NCBI GenBank assembly: GCA_016858145.1
Contig: JAEHOE010000086.1
Location: forward strand, 372,001 to 436,000
DNA: 64,000 nt
Direction: 5' to 3'
From: Edaphochlamys debaryana
Lineage: Eukaryota > Chlorophyta > Chlorophyceae > Chlamydomonadales
Below are positions 24,732-37,065 of the stretch, one piece after another. Below the pieces are notes generated by a model, which made no database searches, had not been told where the DNA came from, and saw only the letters and a program-made list of their open reading frames with translations. A program made the translations under genes and the position numbers. Each line of letters begins with the position of its first letter. Position 1 is the first letter of the stretch.

Positions 24732-27509
24732 ATGCGGCATCGACGAGGGACCGTGCGGCCTGCCGCGAGCTTATCAAGCCACGGCATTATCGTGGTTTTG
24801 GTGCTGGCGCTCCGAAGCGCATCGACGCTGCGCGTCGTCCGCGTGTCGGAGCTGTCGCGAGGGCCGGCGGCATGGACGGGGGCGGGCGCGGATGCCGCCG
24901 GGACCCGTGCCAGTCCGCCCACCCCTGCCTCAGGAGCGGGCCCTGCTACGCCCGCGGTGCTAGCAGCAACAGCAACAACAACATCATCAGCAGCAGCCAC
25001 AGCTGCCACAGCAGCAGCAGCAGCAGCAGCGTCTAGAGGCTTGGACGGCGCGGAGCAGGCCGCTGGGGGTCCCGGGGCGGGGCAGCTGCGGGGCCGACCC
25101 CTGCACGTCCACGGCCAGGGCCGTACACCCGACCCGGCCCTAGGACTTCCAGTGCAACACGCAGCAGCGTCCGAGGCGTCATCATTAGTCCCATTAGCAC
25201 CAGTGGCAGTGGACGGGTCCGACCAAGCGCTGCCAGACTCCCTCCACCGACCGACCGGGGCGCCTCTCCCCATAGGCGATGGTACCGTCAGCCGTGCGGG
25301 TGGAGGCGGAAGCGGAAGCGAAAGCGAAAGCCTGCAGGGCGGCGACGGCGGCGGCGGCAGCGGTGGCGGCGGCGGCAGCGGCGGCGGCGGCGGCAGCGGC
25401 AGGGCGGCATCCAGCAGCAAGGGGGGAGGCGTTGTCGGTGTCCGGCACCACGACCCCCGGCTGACGCAACCGCAGAGGGGCTCGGCCACGGGGACCACTG
25501 GGGCCCAGCCGCAGGACCTCAGGGGCCCAGGTCCAGGCCCAGGCCCGCGCCCCGCAACCACCCAGCGCCAATCCACGTTCCGGTCTCTTGGCCATGACGC
25601 CGGCGCCGTCGTGGGTCGCAGCCCCCGGCAGCGGCGGTCTCGGGCTCTTGGCGAGAATGCGGACTACAGCTACCTGCAGACGGCGTTCGATACGTGGAAT
25701 GGGGGCATGTGCCTGGTCAGCCCCAGCGTGTGCCAGGTGGGGCGGGGCGGGCGGCGGGCGGCGGGCGGCGGGCGGCGGGCGGCGGGCGGCGGGCGGCGGG
25801 CGGCGGGCGGCGGGCGGCGGGCGGCGGGCGGCGGGCGGCGGGCGGCGGGCGGCGGGCGGCGGGCGGCGGGCGGCGGGCGGCGGGCGGCGGGCGGCGGGCG
25901 GCGGGCGGCGGGCGGCAGCAGCGGTTGCGGAGGGAGAGGCGAGGGGCGAGGGGCGTGAGGGGTGGGGTGGGGAGGATTTTGACAGGAGGTCAAAGTGTAC
26001 GTGTGTTCACTGGGCCCCGGGCTCGGTCGCCCATCAGTCGAACCGTGGCGGGGTGCAAGGGGTGGGCTCGGGTCTTGCTGGGGTGGCGTGCGGCCGTGCG
26101 GGTCCCGCGCGTGCCTGCCTGACTCCAGACACGCCGTGGGGTCCGCGTTCGGGACGTGAGGGTGGGGTGCTCGTGCTGAGGAGCCAGCCGGCAGCGGGGT
26201 TGTGGGACGCAGGAACGGCCCGGGTGCGATGTTGGCGAGCGTGTTTGGGGGAGGGGGTGCTCGAGGGTGGGCTGGGCGGTCGCCGGTTGCCGGTTGCCCC
26301 ACCCCAGAGCCGCACCCGCATCCCCAGCCCATCCCCCTCTCACGGTGGGCACCTGACTCCCACCCCCCGTGCCCCGCCCCCCCCCAACGCCCACAGACGG
26401 ACGACCTCTTTGGCGTGGACGACACCAAGTGCATGCTCACGTGAGCGGTTGGGCCGTTGGCGGTTGGGCCGTTGGCGGTTGGGCGGTTGGGCCTGAGCGG
26501 CGCTGCGCGCTGCCGCGCGGTTAGCGGCGCTGCCCTGGCGCTTGACGCATTGGGGCCTGATTCCAGCGGTGGGCGTCATTGCCAGGCCTCCCCGTCTGGC
26601 GCCTATAGCGGTTTGCCCCAGAACTACCCCGTGTTGGGCGGGGAACCCAGGGTCGCGGGGACAACTGGGGGGGTGGTGCGAAACCCACCGGGGGCCTGCG
26701 GACCCTGCTGCCCCGCTGGTCTCCACCCCACCCCATGACTGACACGCTGTGTGCTGTGCGCTTCATGTGTGATTCACGTGCTGTGTGCTGTGCTGTGCTG
26801 TGCCGTACGGCAGGTACGTGGAGGGCCTGGGCTGGGGCAACGTGGACGAAGCCACGCTGTGCGGCAAGCAGGTGAGCGGGGGGGGGGCGGGGGGTGAGGG
26901 CCGGGGGTGGACGCGCGTGTTTCGCAAAACAGGACACGTCGGTTGTGCGAGGGATGCACATGCGGACAGGTCAGAGGTGGAGGGGGCTGGTGGGCAGGCA
27001 GCAGTCAAGAGCGGTGCAGATGGAAGGCTGCGGGCGTGCAGCCGCCGGCCCCACAGCCCCCCTCCCTGCCTGTTTGCCTCCTTGCTCAGGCTGGGACCGG
27101 GACCAGTGAGATCCACGTGCTCGTCAACGGTACGGCAGATGCGTACGTGGGTGACGTCATCGCCTTCCTTGAGGAGGTACGGCACTGGGCACGGGTATGA
27201 CAGGGCAAGCCTGCCTGCTTCTTATAGCAAAGGCTCGTCGTGCTGTCACCGGTCCACGCATCTCCCCTTGCCCCAACCGCCAACCGCCAACCTGCCAACC
27301 GCAAACCGCAGGCCACCGGCTGGCTGACGGTTACGCTGCGGCTCAACTGCCCGTGGCTGGCGGCTGTGGGCGGGGGGCTGCCGGGGGGCGGCATCCGGGT
27401 GGCTGTCAGCGGCCCCGGGGGCACGTCCTGGCCGGAGCAGTGGCCACGTACGGTACCTGGGACGGACCCACGGGCCACGGCTGCTGCCAGCCCATCCAGC
27501 GGGCCGTAG
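24732..27509 (+). pseudogene. Truncated 5' copy of the giant HRGP membrane protein gene
   Basis: Left-hand duplicate of the first five exons: 24732-25736, 26397-26440, 26814-26871, 27090-27176 and 27312 onward. Signal peptide, splice sites and frame are intact. The duplication junction at 27443/27444 falls inside exon 5 directly after a Trp codon. Beyond it the frame reads 21 unrelated codons from the start of the second repeat unit and stops at TAG 27507-27509. If transcribed and terminated nearby, it would encode a secreted N-terminal fragment of about 460 residues without shaft, membrane anchor or tail. A GTACGG donor four bases past the junction could also splice into the next unit. One residue in exon 1 differs from the complete copy (Ser for Ala in the Thr/Ala tract). 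Most likely a by-product of duplication; function unknown. Confidence 0.85.
25745..25917. repeat. GGGCGGC heptamer minisatellite in intron 1, left copy
   Basis: About 24 uninterrupted copies of GGGCGGC just after the exon 1 donor of the giant-gene fragment. One strand is G-rich throughout, with regularly spaced G-triplets that could form quadruplex structure. Confidence 0.9.
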
Positions 27510-28854
27510 GCTAGCAGCCAGCCGCAAGCCGCCGCGGCCCGGGGGTTCGGAGCAGGTTATTTGCGGTGTATGCGAGTGACGTGCGACGCTGCGAGCGAGG
27601 GCGGCACGCACGGCTCCGGGCCCCCAGTCGCCAGCAGTTGGCCGTGGTGCGTGGTGGCAGGCTCCTGGTGCTATGGCCATACATGGTATCGACGGTATCG
27701 ACGGGATCAAGTTACCGTCTCCGCAGGTCTCCGAGGGGCAGAGCAAAGCGCAATGCAGCGCAGTGGACAGTGGCACGCTCCCGGAGGGTGGGAGGGGGTG
27801 AGGCGCATGGATCTAAGAGTCTTACTCGCGCCCCATGCTGGGCCCCATGCGGGCGCCCGCGCCACCCCCGAAACCCGCAACGGCGACACGCGCATACGAC
27901 ATCGCGGATCGCGCATACATGTATGTACGAGACTGCTGCCGGGCTCGTGGGGAGCCGACGTGCCTCCCGCAGACACACAAATCCGCACCTCGTCCTATTG
28001 CGGATGGGAGTCCCCCCTGCCTTGGGACGATGTTTTGCCGGGCCACGTGCCACCGTATCCGCATACGGCCTGAATAGGGGCGCCGTCCTAAGTATCGCTT
28101 TGCCCAAAGGTCCAATGCTCTAGCTCGTCGATACCGCCTGGAAGACCTGAGGGTTGGAAGTCTGTCTAGCGGGTGGAGCTGGCGGTGGTGAGGGTCCCGG
28201 CGGACTCGCTCCACAGTGTGCACATGACTACCAGGCCTCGCGGAGGAACGGTGTTCTAGCCGTGCTGAACTGTTGCCAAAGTCGCAGAGACACGGGTTTT
28301 CGTGCTGCGAGCGGCTGCATCGATGCAGCGCGCGAAAGCGCCCTCACGCCTTGATCGGCGCCCGTTGTAGACTATTCGATTCGCGCCTCTTGGGCCTAAA
28401 CATGTCCACGCACCCTTTATCGCACACAAGCAAGCTACGCACAATAGTTTCGGATTTACCTGGTCGCTACTTGCTTGGCCTCGTTGAGCACGTGGCTGGG
28501 CAGTTCGGTCGTGTTGGCCCGAAGCGCGCACGGCCGCCCGCTGCCCAACCGACCATCCCAAGTAAGTGTGCTGGACATCCACGGACTCATCACATCGTGG
28601 CGGGGCGGGAGGTGCGGCACTAGCGTGACCTGTTCGCCCTCGCTCGGCTCAGCGAGCGAGGTCAGGAAACAGGCGCAGCGCACACCTGGTGCAGCACTTA
28701 TACCCTAAGCTCAACTGACAACGCGCTGGTCAAGCATGAAACGGCCGCGCTGAGTCTCTCACGCACGGAATGCGATTACTTTACCCTTCGTGCAGAGCGC
28801 AGAGCGTTGGGCTGACGGTAGCCATACCGTGCTCTGCGAGTTGACTTGGGGCAC

Positions 28855-31048
28855 ATGCAGAGCTGCGGTGCTTCGACCGCTGCCGGCACCCCGGCCATGC
28901 TCGGTCGCGTGAGTTCCAACATGGACTATGAGGCCAGCTCCCCCGCTTGCTGGGACACAGTCAGCGGCGTGCCCGCTCCGCCGGCATCTTCGCCGTGTGT
29001 GGACGCAATGTCGCCTGCGCTGGGGCCCTGCGGAGGCTTCAGCAGCGGACGCGCCCTGTCGCTGTCGCTGTCGAGCACGGCTTCCGGCTTCCAGGCGCGC
29101 AACGGAGCAACAGGCAGCTACGCTGCGGCGGGTTACCCCCCAGCATCCCTAGGAGGTGCCCCGCCAACGGCCCTCCCCTGGCCCTGGACCCGCCCGCCCC
29201 CCCCGGCCACGATGCCCCCCACACAGCCCCTGCCGCAGCTCCACCCCCTGCTACACCCCTTTGCTGCACGGGACCCGTGCAGCCTGGGCATGGGCGCGGG
29301 CACGGGGGTGGGCCCGTGCTTCGCGCAACCGCAGCGCTCCGCGCCGCCGGCCCACGTGGCTTCCTTCTGCCCAGCTGGGTCCGTGCGGGGCCCAGCTGGG
29401 TCCGCGCGGGGCCCGGCGGGGCCCATGCTGCCATTCGCAAGCGCGCCGCTGCCCTCCAGCCCACCCCTGGCGCTGATTTCGGCGCAGCCGGTTGCGACGC
29501 GCATGCTGGTTGAACAGAGCAAGGGCGTGGTGATTGATAGGCTGCTGCGAGGCACTGAGGCCGATTCTCTGGCTTCACTGCTCCAGGAGATTGCGGCGGC
29601 GCCCTGGCCCCCGCTGCCGCCCTGCTGGAACGCGCCGTCGACCCAGGTGCCATCGGCGGCCCAGGTTGCGGCGACGGCGGCAGTCACGGAGGCGGCGGCG
29701 GCGAGGCTATGGCCTGCGGAGCCGCGCGTCCCCACCTTTGCCGCCGTCGCCGTGGCGGCTCGCCCCGTGGCGGCCGCCGGCAGCTCCGCCGCCGCCACGA
29801 TGGCACCTGCGCTGCCGCCCGCAGCCCTGTTCGTCGCAGCGGCGGTACAGGAGCTGGCACCGTCTTCGTCTTCGGCGGCGGCGGCGGCGGCGGCTCCGTC
29901 ACAGATCTCCTCTGGGAGCGGCGCGCGTTCGCCGCTGCTGCTCGCGCCGCCGCTGATCCTCGCCGAGACGCAGCCGCCGTCAGCGCTGCCCGCCGCCGCC
30001 GTCGGCCCGCTGAGCGTGCCGCCCGGCCCCCGCAGCACGGCGGAGTTAACGACGGCGGCGGCGGCGGCAGAGCCCGCGGAGGTGACGGCGGCGGCGGCGG
30101 CCCCGGCCCTCGTCCCTGTGCGGTCGGGCGACAAGCACAGGCGCAGCGGGTCCCCCGTCCGCGGCAGCGGGGCGCCGTCGCCGACCGCCTCCGCCGCTGC
30201 CTCCGGCGGCGCATCCGGCGGCGGCGCCACGGGTGGCGGCGGCGGCGCTCCCGACGGCGCCAACGGCGAGGGCGACGGCGAGGGCGACGGCGAGGGCACG
30301 ACGCTCGAGGCGATCCGTGCGACGTTTGACCTTCCCGTCCGCCAGGCCGCCAAGCGCCTGGGCATGGGCGGCACGCAGCTCAAGCGGCGCTGCCGGGCGC
30401 TGGGCATCCGCCGCTGGCCCCAGCGCAAGCTCGCGTCACTGGCGCGTGTGGCGGAGGCGGTGGCGGCGGATGCGGGGCTGGCGGAGGAGCAGAAGCAGGT
30501 GGGGTGGGGAAGGGGAGGCGTGAGGGTGAGGGACCGTCAGCAGTCAGCAGATCTTGGCACCCTCTCTTCTCGCCCTCTTCTGATCGCAGTCCATCCCTCC
30601 ATCCCGCCCTTCCACCCCCCAGGAGCTGCTCCGGTCCGCCGCCCTCAGCCGCGCGGAGATCCTGCAAGACCCCGACGCACCGCTCAGGGAGGAGCTCGCG
30701 GCCTACAGACAGGTGGGTGACTGCCCCCCATTTCATCGGTCAGGCATTCTAGTCCTGGGTTTGAGTAGAAGGGAAGCACGAGTCAGGCACGCAGGCCCCT
30801 CTCCTCCCGCACTTTTCCAAATGAATTCTAACAAGTCCTCAGGCTCCTTAGTCATGACCTGACCACTTGTCGTACATCATGTCGTACACGTGCAGAATAC
30901 GTACAAGCTCGCCATGGCCCGGCGCCAGGGCGGCAGCGGCGGCGGCGGCGGCAGCATGGGCGGCGACGGCGGCGACGCGAAGGCGGGCCGGCGCGGCGGC
31001 GGCGCCCGGGCCCTCCCGTCCGAGGACGAAGGCTCGGACTCGGACTAA
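28855..31048 (+). CDS. RWP-RK domain transcription factor, duplicate B
   Basis: Second copy of the 628-residue RWP-RK protein described at 15619. Exons 28855-30498, 30623-30712 and 30896-31048 have the same lengths and phases as duplicate A. The RWP-RK domain with RWPQRK at residues 520-525 is unchanged. Exon 1 has one amino-acid difference (Gly for Ser, from CAGGCAGC versus CAGCCAGC) and at least one silent change; intron 2 is four bases shorter. Both copies therefore appear able to make full-length product, doubling the dose of this regulator. Its upstream region is also duplicated but carries the 41-bp insertion near 27686, so expression could differ slightly. Confidence 0.9.
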
Positions 31049-34000
31049 GGACTGAGGCCGTGTGGGGGGGGCCCTTGGGGGGGCCGCTGCCGCGTGCTGC
31101 CAAGTGCCCTTGGGGGCCCGCTTTTGGGGGCCGCTGCCGCACCAGCCCTTGCGTCCGCACGCGCACGCTTCGAATGGACTGACGCTGCCAGTACTTTACT
31201 TCATGCCGCGCGCCGCGGAGCCCTGTGTACTGGATTGAGCTCCAGCTGAAGCCGAGGAGCTCTAGCACTTAGCAAACACAAGCATGTTTGAATTGGGGGC
31301 TTCATTACTGGGACTGTGGGATTGGAAGAGTTGACGGCGGCAAGCAAGCAACCCGGCACGCGTCACGGTCCAGGAACGGGCGCCCGCCTTTCCCTATCCT
31401 GTTCGCTGACAAGGATCCGCCTCCGAGCCTGGTCTTGGAGATCTCGCGGCCATACGTATGCAGATGGACCGGGTTACGGTCCATCTAGGTTACCGGATGG
31501 CTCATCACATACATGGAGGGAAGAAGTTGGCACTGGCGCGGCGCAGAGGCAAGTGAAGTTGAACTAAAATGATGTGGGGTACCGCTAAATGAATGATATG
31601 CAATGACTTGCTCTGATTCCTGCGGCCGGCCCGCCACCCGCTCGGTTATGGGCCGGCCGTGGCCGATGTGCCTCCTTACTTGGGGGAGCATTGGCTCAAA
31701 TAGATAGGGCGGGGGCGCCTGCCTGCCTTGAGAGCATACATACGGTGTTAGTTGGCATGGTCAATCAAAGGCTGCGGGAGAGCTGGCCAAAGTCTTCCTC
31801 TGTCCTCCTATCAAAGTCATGGGTCTACCCAGGTTGGTTCATGTTGCTGGGCGGGAATGGTTGTACACTCCTCTTTCGTCATCTCCCCCAAAGGATCGCA
31901 ACGTGCTGGGTAGGTGTGAAAAGTCTTGCACGTGTCGCTCATCATAAGCCATCAATCTGAACTCCACTCCCTAAACTCACCTTGCTGATGTGCTGGGTGA
32001 GCTGGAAGCCCCCCCTGGATGTGGGGGCTTGTATGGGGTACTGCGCGAAGCATATGTCTCTCGTCTCAATCCTCAATGGTTTCTTGTCGAAGTGTGGGGT
32101 CTCCTGCCTTGTCAGGCCTTGGTTGCAGCCTTGGCTGCAACGGGTGTGGAGACTGGGTGCGCACATGCTGACGGAAGCAACATGGAAAGTCCTGTTGAGA
32201 TTTGGGGCGGCTGCGCCTCCTCTCCCTGTGAATCACATGCATGGCATTCATCAATGGGTCGGATCCTGTGTGGTGCATTTGGCGCCCCTGTGGGTGTATT
32301 GTTGTTGCTGTTTGTTGTTCCGGGTTCTGATGTTGTCCGTATGACTCCAGGGCGTCGGTACGTTCTCTTCATCAGCCCGCCGGTCGGGCACGAGCGAGAG
32401 CGGACTGGCTCCGACCTGATTCGTTGTGATAGCATCTAAGCGGCCCCCTGCGCGCGCGAGATACACTGTTGGCTGCGTGCCTGTTCGTTTGATACGAGCC
32501 TTGTTGTACACAGCCTGCAGGGTAGCTTTGCGCCGTTGATTGCGGCTTGCACCCCAGCGGCCCGTGCTCGTCCACTCGTTCGTTGCCGTAGTATGCGTGC
32601 CGTACTGGTTTCCGCCGAATTACGCACACACACGTGTGCGCCAGGTGAGTGAGGCGTGTGTCTTGTGGTTCGCGTCCTGCAAGTGATCAAGCATCGTCGT
32701 CTCAGCATGTCACCCTCCTCATCGCGCATCCACTGTCATCACACGGGACTCGCACCTGAGTCTGTCCCTGCTTGCTTTTTGATGGCGTTGTATTTCCACA
32801 AGACTCAGATACCGGTATCTAGGGCCCTGTTACCATAAGTTGAAGCCTGCCCAAGAGTTTCTTCGTTAGTTGGGGGGAGTGTGGGGTGGATCCTGATCCA
32901 CAACTGGCTCAAGGAGTAAGATGTCATTGTTGTGAGGCCGCCGCTTGGGGCGAGTAATATGTTTCCTGGTGAAAGATCTGTCGTACTTGTCGTACTGCAA
33001 TCCAGTCGTGTTGCTGAGCGGGGCCCGCGCTACGTCTCCGGGGGCGGGGGGCACTTGGGCCAGGGGTGGTGTGATAGGGGACATTGGACCCGACACGCGC
33101 GGTGGGGGCCCGTGCGGGAGCGATCGGTGCACCCTCAGACGACCGGTTTTGGATGGATCTGATCTCTCTTTGGGAAGCGGCTTCGAGCAGCTTGGCCAGC
33201 GCATGGGATGTGCCGTGTGCCTTTGCTACCGCGAGGCTTCACTCGGTCCCATGACGATGCTTACATCTCACCACACACTGCGTATTGGCCAAACTTCTGT
33301 TCTTGTCACCTCTCAGGTGCACTGCCGTACTTGTAGTACTGGCGTTTTGTGGCCCGGAGCTGTCCCTGCGGTGAGGGCGTGCAGGGGTCATACAACCAAT
33401 AGATATGGGTTCCAAGCTCCGTGCGTCGAGCTATACCTCACAATTTGTCTGCCTTTTGCAATGCACTGTTGTGATGAGGGTGTACGGGTTTAAGCTGGTG
33501 GGATGTGAAGTGGCTTTGAGGGGGAGAGTGGCATGAGCTCACGACAGTGTTGTTGAGTAATACTTCCATAATACGGTATTTGGGATTTCGAGGGGCCCTT
33601 GAAGGCACAAGTGCAGACGCTGGCTAGCGGACCCGTTTGGTTGAGGGGGCGGGGAACCTCATCTGGGGTGCTGTGCCAGTCGGAGGCGGGGGCCTCGATG
33701 GAGGAAGCGGCTGCCGAGGATGGGTTCAGTGGTGGAACTAATAAGCTGGGGGTTGGAAGGCGGAAATAATGGCATGTGACTGGGAGCTGAATGGGTTGTA
33801 GACACACAAGTTGTGCGGTGTTGATGTGAGGGTTGAGGGGCCAAGGGCGTGGAGCTGGGTTGTTTCGTGGCCTCGAATTGGGTGCATTCCGTCTGCTGAT
33901 CGGGGCATGAGGGCCCCGGTTGAGCAACCCATAGCCAGCACGACTCCTTGTAGTGTTGCCAAATTCACTGTAATAATTGCAACGAGAATGTCGCTCGTGA

Positions 34001-34054
34001 CCCGGTTGGAGCTGGGGCTCACAGGCTTAGCCGCGGGCAAAGTCGATGCCCCAG

Positions 34055-34760
34055 TCCTCGGTGTTTACAATGAAGGACCCCCCTGGGGTCACAGCGCTGA
34101 ACGCTGGGGCCAAGCGACCCACCTCACGGGCTTGCCCCCTGCAAGCCAGAACGCAAGTCCCTGTCATGACTTGCACTGACCACACTCAGGTCCCACCTTA
34201 GTCCTTGGCACGCAATGACCATGCTCAGCGTGTATCGATGGCCCCTCCTCGGCCGCGCCTCCTACCAGTAACCGTTCACCGTTCATCATGTGCTCACACT
34301 GTTGGCCGTACACCTCTCGATCCTGGCTCTCCCGACCCCACATTCACTCCCACTCTGCGGCTCCCTCCCGTTTGTTATGCGCCGCAGAGGACTATGTCCC
34401 CTTTCCGCAAGGTGCACATCCCATCAAACGCCACGTGTAGCTCACCCGGTCCCCGCCCCTGCCCTGCGGCTCCCTCCCGTTTGTTATGCGCCGCCGGGCG
34501 AAACCCCTGCGGCTCCCTCCCGTTTGTTATGCGCCGCCGGGCGAAACCCCTGCGGCTCCCTCCCGTTTGTTATGCGCCGCAGGGTGTGCCCCGCCTCCAT
34601 CAAGGGGCGTCCGGGCCTGCATACTGCACTGATCCGTCCGCCCTGGCCGCTAGGAAAGGGTGGTCGGTTGGGACCTCATCCCAGCCCCTGTGCGTGAGCC
34701 CAACCTCCGCAAAACACTGCAAACGGCCCTCAAACTCGCCTCGTGCTACTGCTGCCCCAG
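34055..34760. other. 706-bp segment present only in the right duplicate
   Basis: In the left copy TGCCCCAG at about 20810 is followed directly by CGCCCCAG. In the right copy 706 bp intervene, and TGCCCCAG occurs at both ends (34047-34054 and 34753-34760). An 8-bp target-site duplication would fit a hAT-type insertion, but the ends show no inverted repeats. A microhomology deletion from the left copy is at least as likely. Confidence 0.8.
34464..34582. repeat. 43-bp tandem repeat, about 2.7 copies
   Basis: Units start CTGCGGCTCCCTCCCG at 34464, 34507 and 34550, and contain TTTGTTATGCGCCGC. A single further copy of the first 34 bases lies at about 34354. Found only in the right duplicate. Confidence 0.85.
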
Positions 34761-35380
34761 CGCCCCAGCGTGCCAAGTCCCAGCCACAGATCTCCCCAGG
34801 CGGCTCACCTTGAACTGAAGCCATGCAGTTACACATCAAAAGCGCATGGGGATAGTCACTAAATGCGGGGGCGGGTGGGGCGCCCCCGTCGGAGGGTCAG
34901 GGGGCGGCGGGGGGCGCAGGCGGTGGTGGAGGCGAGTGTAGGCAGCGGGGCGGCTGTGCCCTGGGTGAGTCGCCCTCGAACGCTCGAAGCGCTTGAATTG
35001 ACTGAACAGAGCCTGCAGAGGGAATGGCCCGAACGGTGCGTGTGCCCTGCGGGGGCAGTTCTCCCCATCCCTTTTGACTTCTCAATGCGTGCGGGGAAGG
35101 GCGGGGACCTCGGCGCGGAGGAGGCCCCTGCGGTCGGAGGCCCCTGCGGTCGAGGATCCGGCCGTTCCCAGTCATCCTGCCTTGTGTCAGCTGCAACGCT
35201 AGCTGCGCAGAGGCGCCGCGGGCGACAGTCTCGCGCACGAAGCTCGCGTGCTCGAGGTCAACCGCTCGGGGAATCGAAGCTCTTCGGACCAACTTTGCCA
35301 CCGCGCCCAGCACTAGTCGTGGCACACGGCCAGACCTTCAGGAATCCTCATAGGCTTGAGGCTTACCACATATCGCAGCC

Positions 35381-37065
35381 ATGTCGCTCGGAGACGCCCC
35401 TTACACGACCGTCGCTGCCGGTGGATTGTCTATTGTATACGCGCTGCTCCAGACGCGTGTGGCGCTTTACCGCATCGACACCGGCATCAAGTTCAACTCG
35501 GTCACGGCCGACGGGGTGCGCGTGGGGAGCGGGTCAGACGCAAGCCCGCACACAACGCGCTACGAGGAACCCCGAGCTCCGGCGCTTGCAACGATCTAGC
35601 TCGCAAACAAGTAGCAGCTGGCGTTGGGAAGGGTGCTTGCGCGCGGGGCGCACGCAAGGGATGTTCTCGACTTTGCAGTTGGACCGGCGCTGCGCCATCC
35701 CCGCGCTACGCGAGCTCCAACCGGCTCTCCTGGACTGCCACAGCAAAATTCTGCCCCCGCCCCGCCGCCGGAACGATCGCGCCAGGCCTGCGACCTCGAG
35801 GCCTGCTTGCACGAAATGTCTTGGCAACCCGAGCTGCAATTCCCCCCCACCTCGCCGCCCCGCGCCTGCCCCCGCAGAAGCCCGACGAGTACCTGACGGC
35901 CATCCAGCGCGTGGGCCAGAACTTCGGCGAGTACACGCCGACGGGCCTGCTGCTGATGCTCCTGCTCGAGACCAACAGCCCGCTGCCAAAGAAGTTGGTG
36001 AGAGGGCGCGGGGCCGCGGGGGGCCGCCGCGCGCCTGCCGAGCCCGGTGCCGGCGCCTGCGCTGATCGGCAGAGAACCGCGCCCATAGGCCGTGGTCTAG
36101 GCCTCCTGCGTGAACAGCCTACGACCGTGAACCCTGCGTAGGCCGTGGGCGGTTCCAGGCGGGCGTTTAAGTTCACGGCCTGTTCACAGCGTTCGACGGC
36201 GTTCCCTCGGGCGCGAAACGGGGCCGTCCCGCACGCGCCGTCGCCTTCTGCGCGGCCCTTTGAGGGGGCACGGCACCAGCACCAGCCACCTTCCAAGGCC
36301 TGTTCCGTGGAGCTCGTACCGCCATAGCCATAGCCATGGCCAACTCCTGCGTGCGCCCCCTGACCTCACTGCCAGGCCTCCACATACGCCCTTCCCCTGC
36401 CCCTCCCCCTGCGCCTCCCCCTGACCTCCCTCCTCATCCCACCCCCTCGCCCCCTCCCCATGCCCCTCCCCCTGCGCCTCCCCCTCACCTCTCTCCTCCC
36501 CTCCCCCTCCCCCTGCCCCTCCCCCTCCCCCTGCCCTGACCTCCCTCCTCCGTACATCCCTCCGCCTCCCCCCACAGGTGGCGGCGTACGGCGCCGCGCT
36601 GGCAGTGTCCCGCCTGACGCACGCCTACGCCCTCAACAACGCGTACAACCCCAAGGTACGGCAGTGCAGGACGGCAGCACCGTACGGCGGATGGACTGTA
36701 GCGCTTGCGTGCGCGGCAAAAGCGCGGGTCGGCCCCCAGCTGTAGGGGCTCCCAAACCACTGAGCTGCGCCACATGCACCGCCCTTACAGCCGTCTGTGC
36801 CGCCTCCCCTTGCTGCCTGGCGCCACACATCACCCGTACCCGGTTACCAGCCCACCCATCTGTCTCTATCTGTGCAAACTGCCCTTGGTGCGTGGCCCCA
36901 CATCACCCCCCGCCTGCTCTGACTCACCCTCTACACTCGCTCCCTGAACCTGCACAGATGAACCACATCCCCTTCCGCAAGTTCGGTTTCCTGTCCACCG
37001 CGGGCCTGCTCGTGTCAGCGGGCGCCTACCTGGTCTACAGCGGGGCCAAGGCGCTGCGCAAGTGA
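35381..37065 (+). CDS. MAPEG-family small membrane protein, duplicate B
   Basis: Second copy of the 146-residue MAPEG protein described at 21438. Exons 35381-35515, 35878-35997, 36578-36655 and 36958-37065 keep all lengths, phases and splice sites. The encoded residues appear identical in all four exons. The C-rich intron 2 is slightly shorter than in the left copy, and intron 3 differs by a base in a C run. Both copies look functional. Confidence 0.87.

Larger units (their letters stand above)
14227..27443 (+). repeat. Tandem segmental duplication, left copy (13.2 kb)
   Basis: This whole interval recurs at 27444-41388 in the same orientation with only scattered substitutions and small indels. 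The left edge is defined by CCACGTACGGTACCTGGG at 14227, which recurs at 27444; the right edge is GAGCAGTGG, at 27435-27443 and again at 41380-41388. The junction shares one base with both parental ends. The copy includes the RWP-RK gene, the MAPEG gene and exons 1-5 (part) of the giant membrane protein gene. Confidence 0.97.
31049..35380. other. Intergenic region, right copy, RWP-RK to MAPEG
   Basis: Counterpart of 17817-21437 plus the 706-bp copy-specific segment at 34055-34760. I see no supportable gene. The copy-specific segment adds a 43-bp tandem repeat and no exon-like open frame. Confidence 0.4.

Noticed and set aside
25745..25917. Heptamer array considered as a CRISPR array
   Set aside because: No spacers; simple tandem repeat in a eukaryotic intron.
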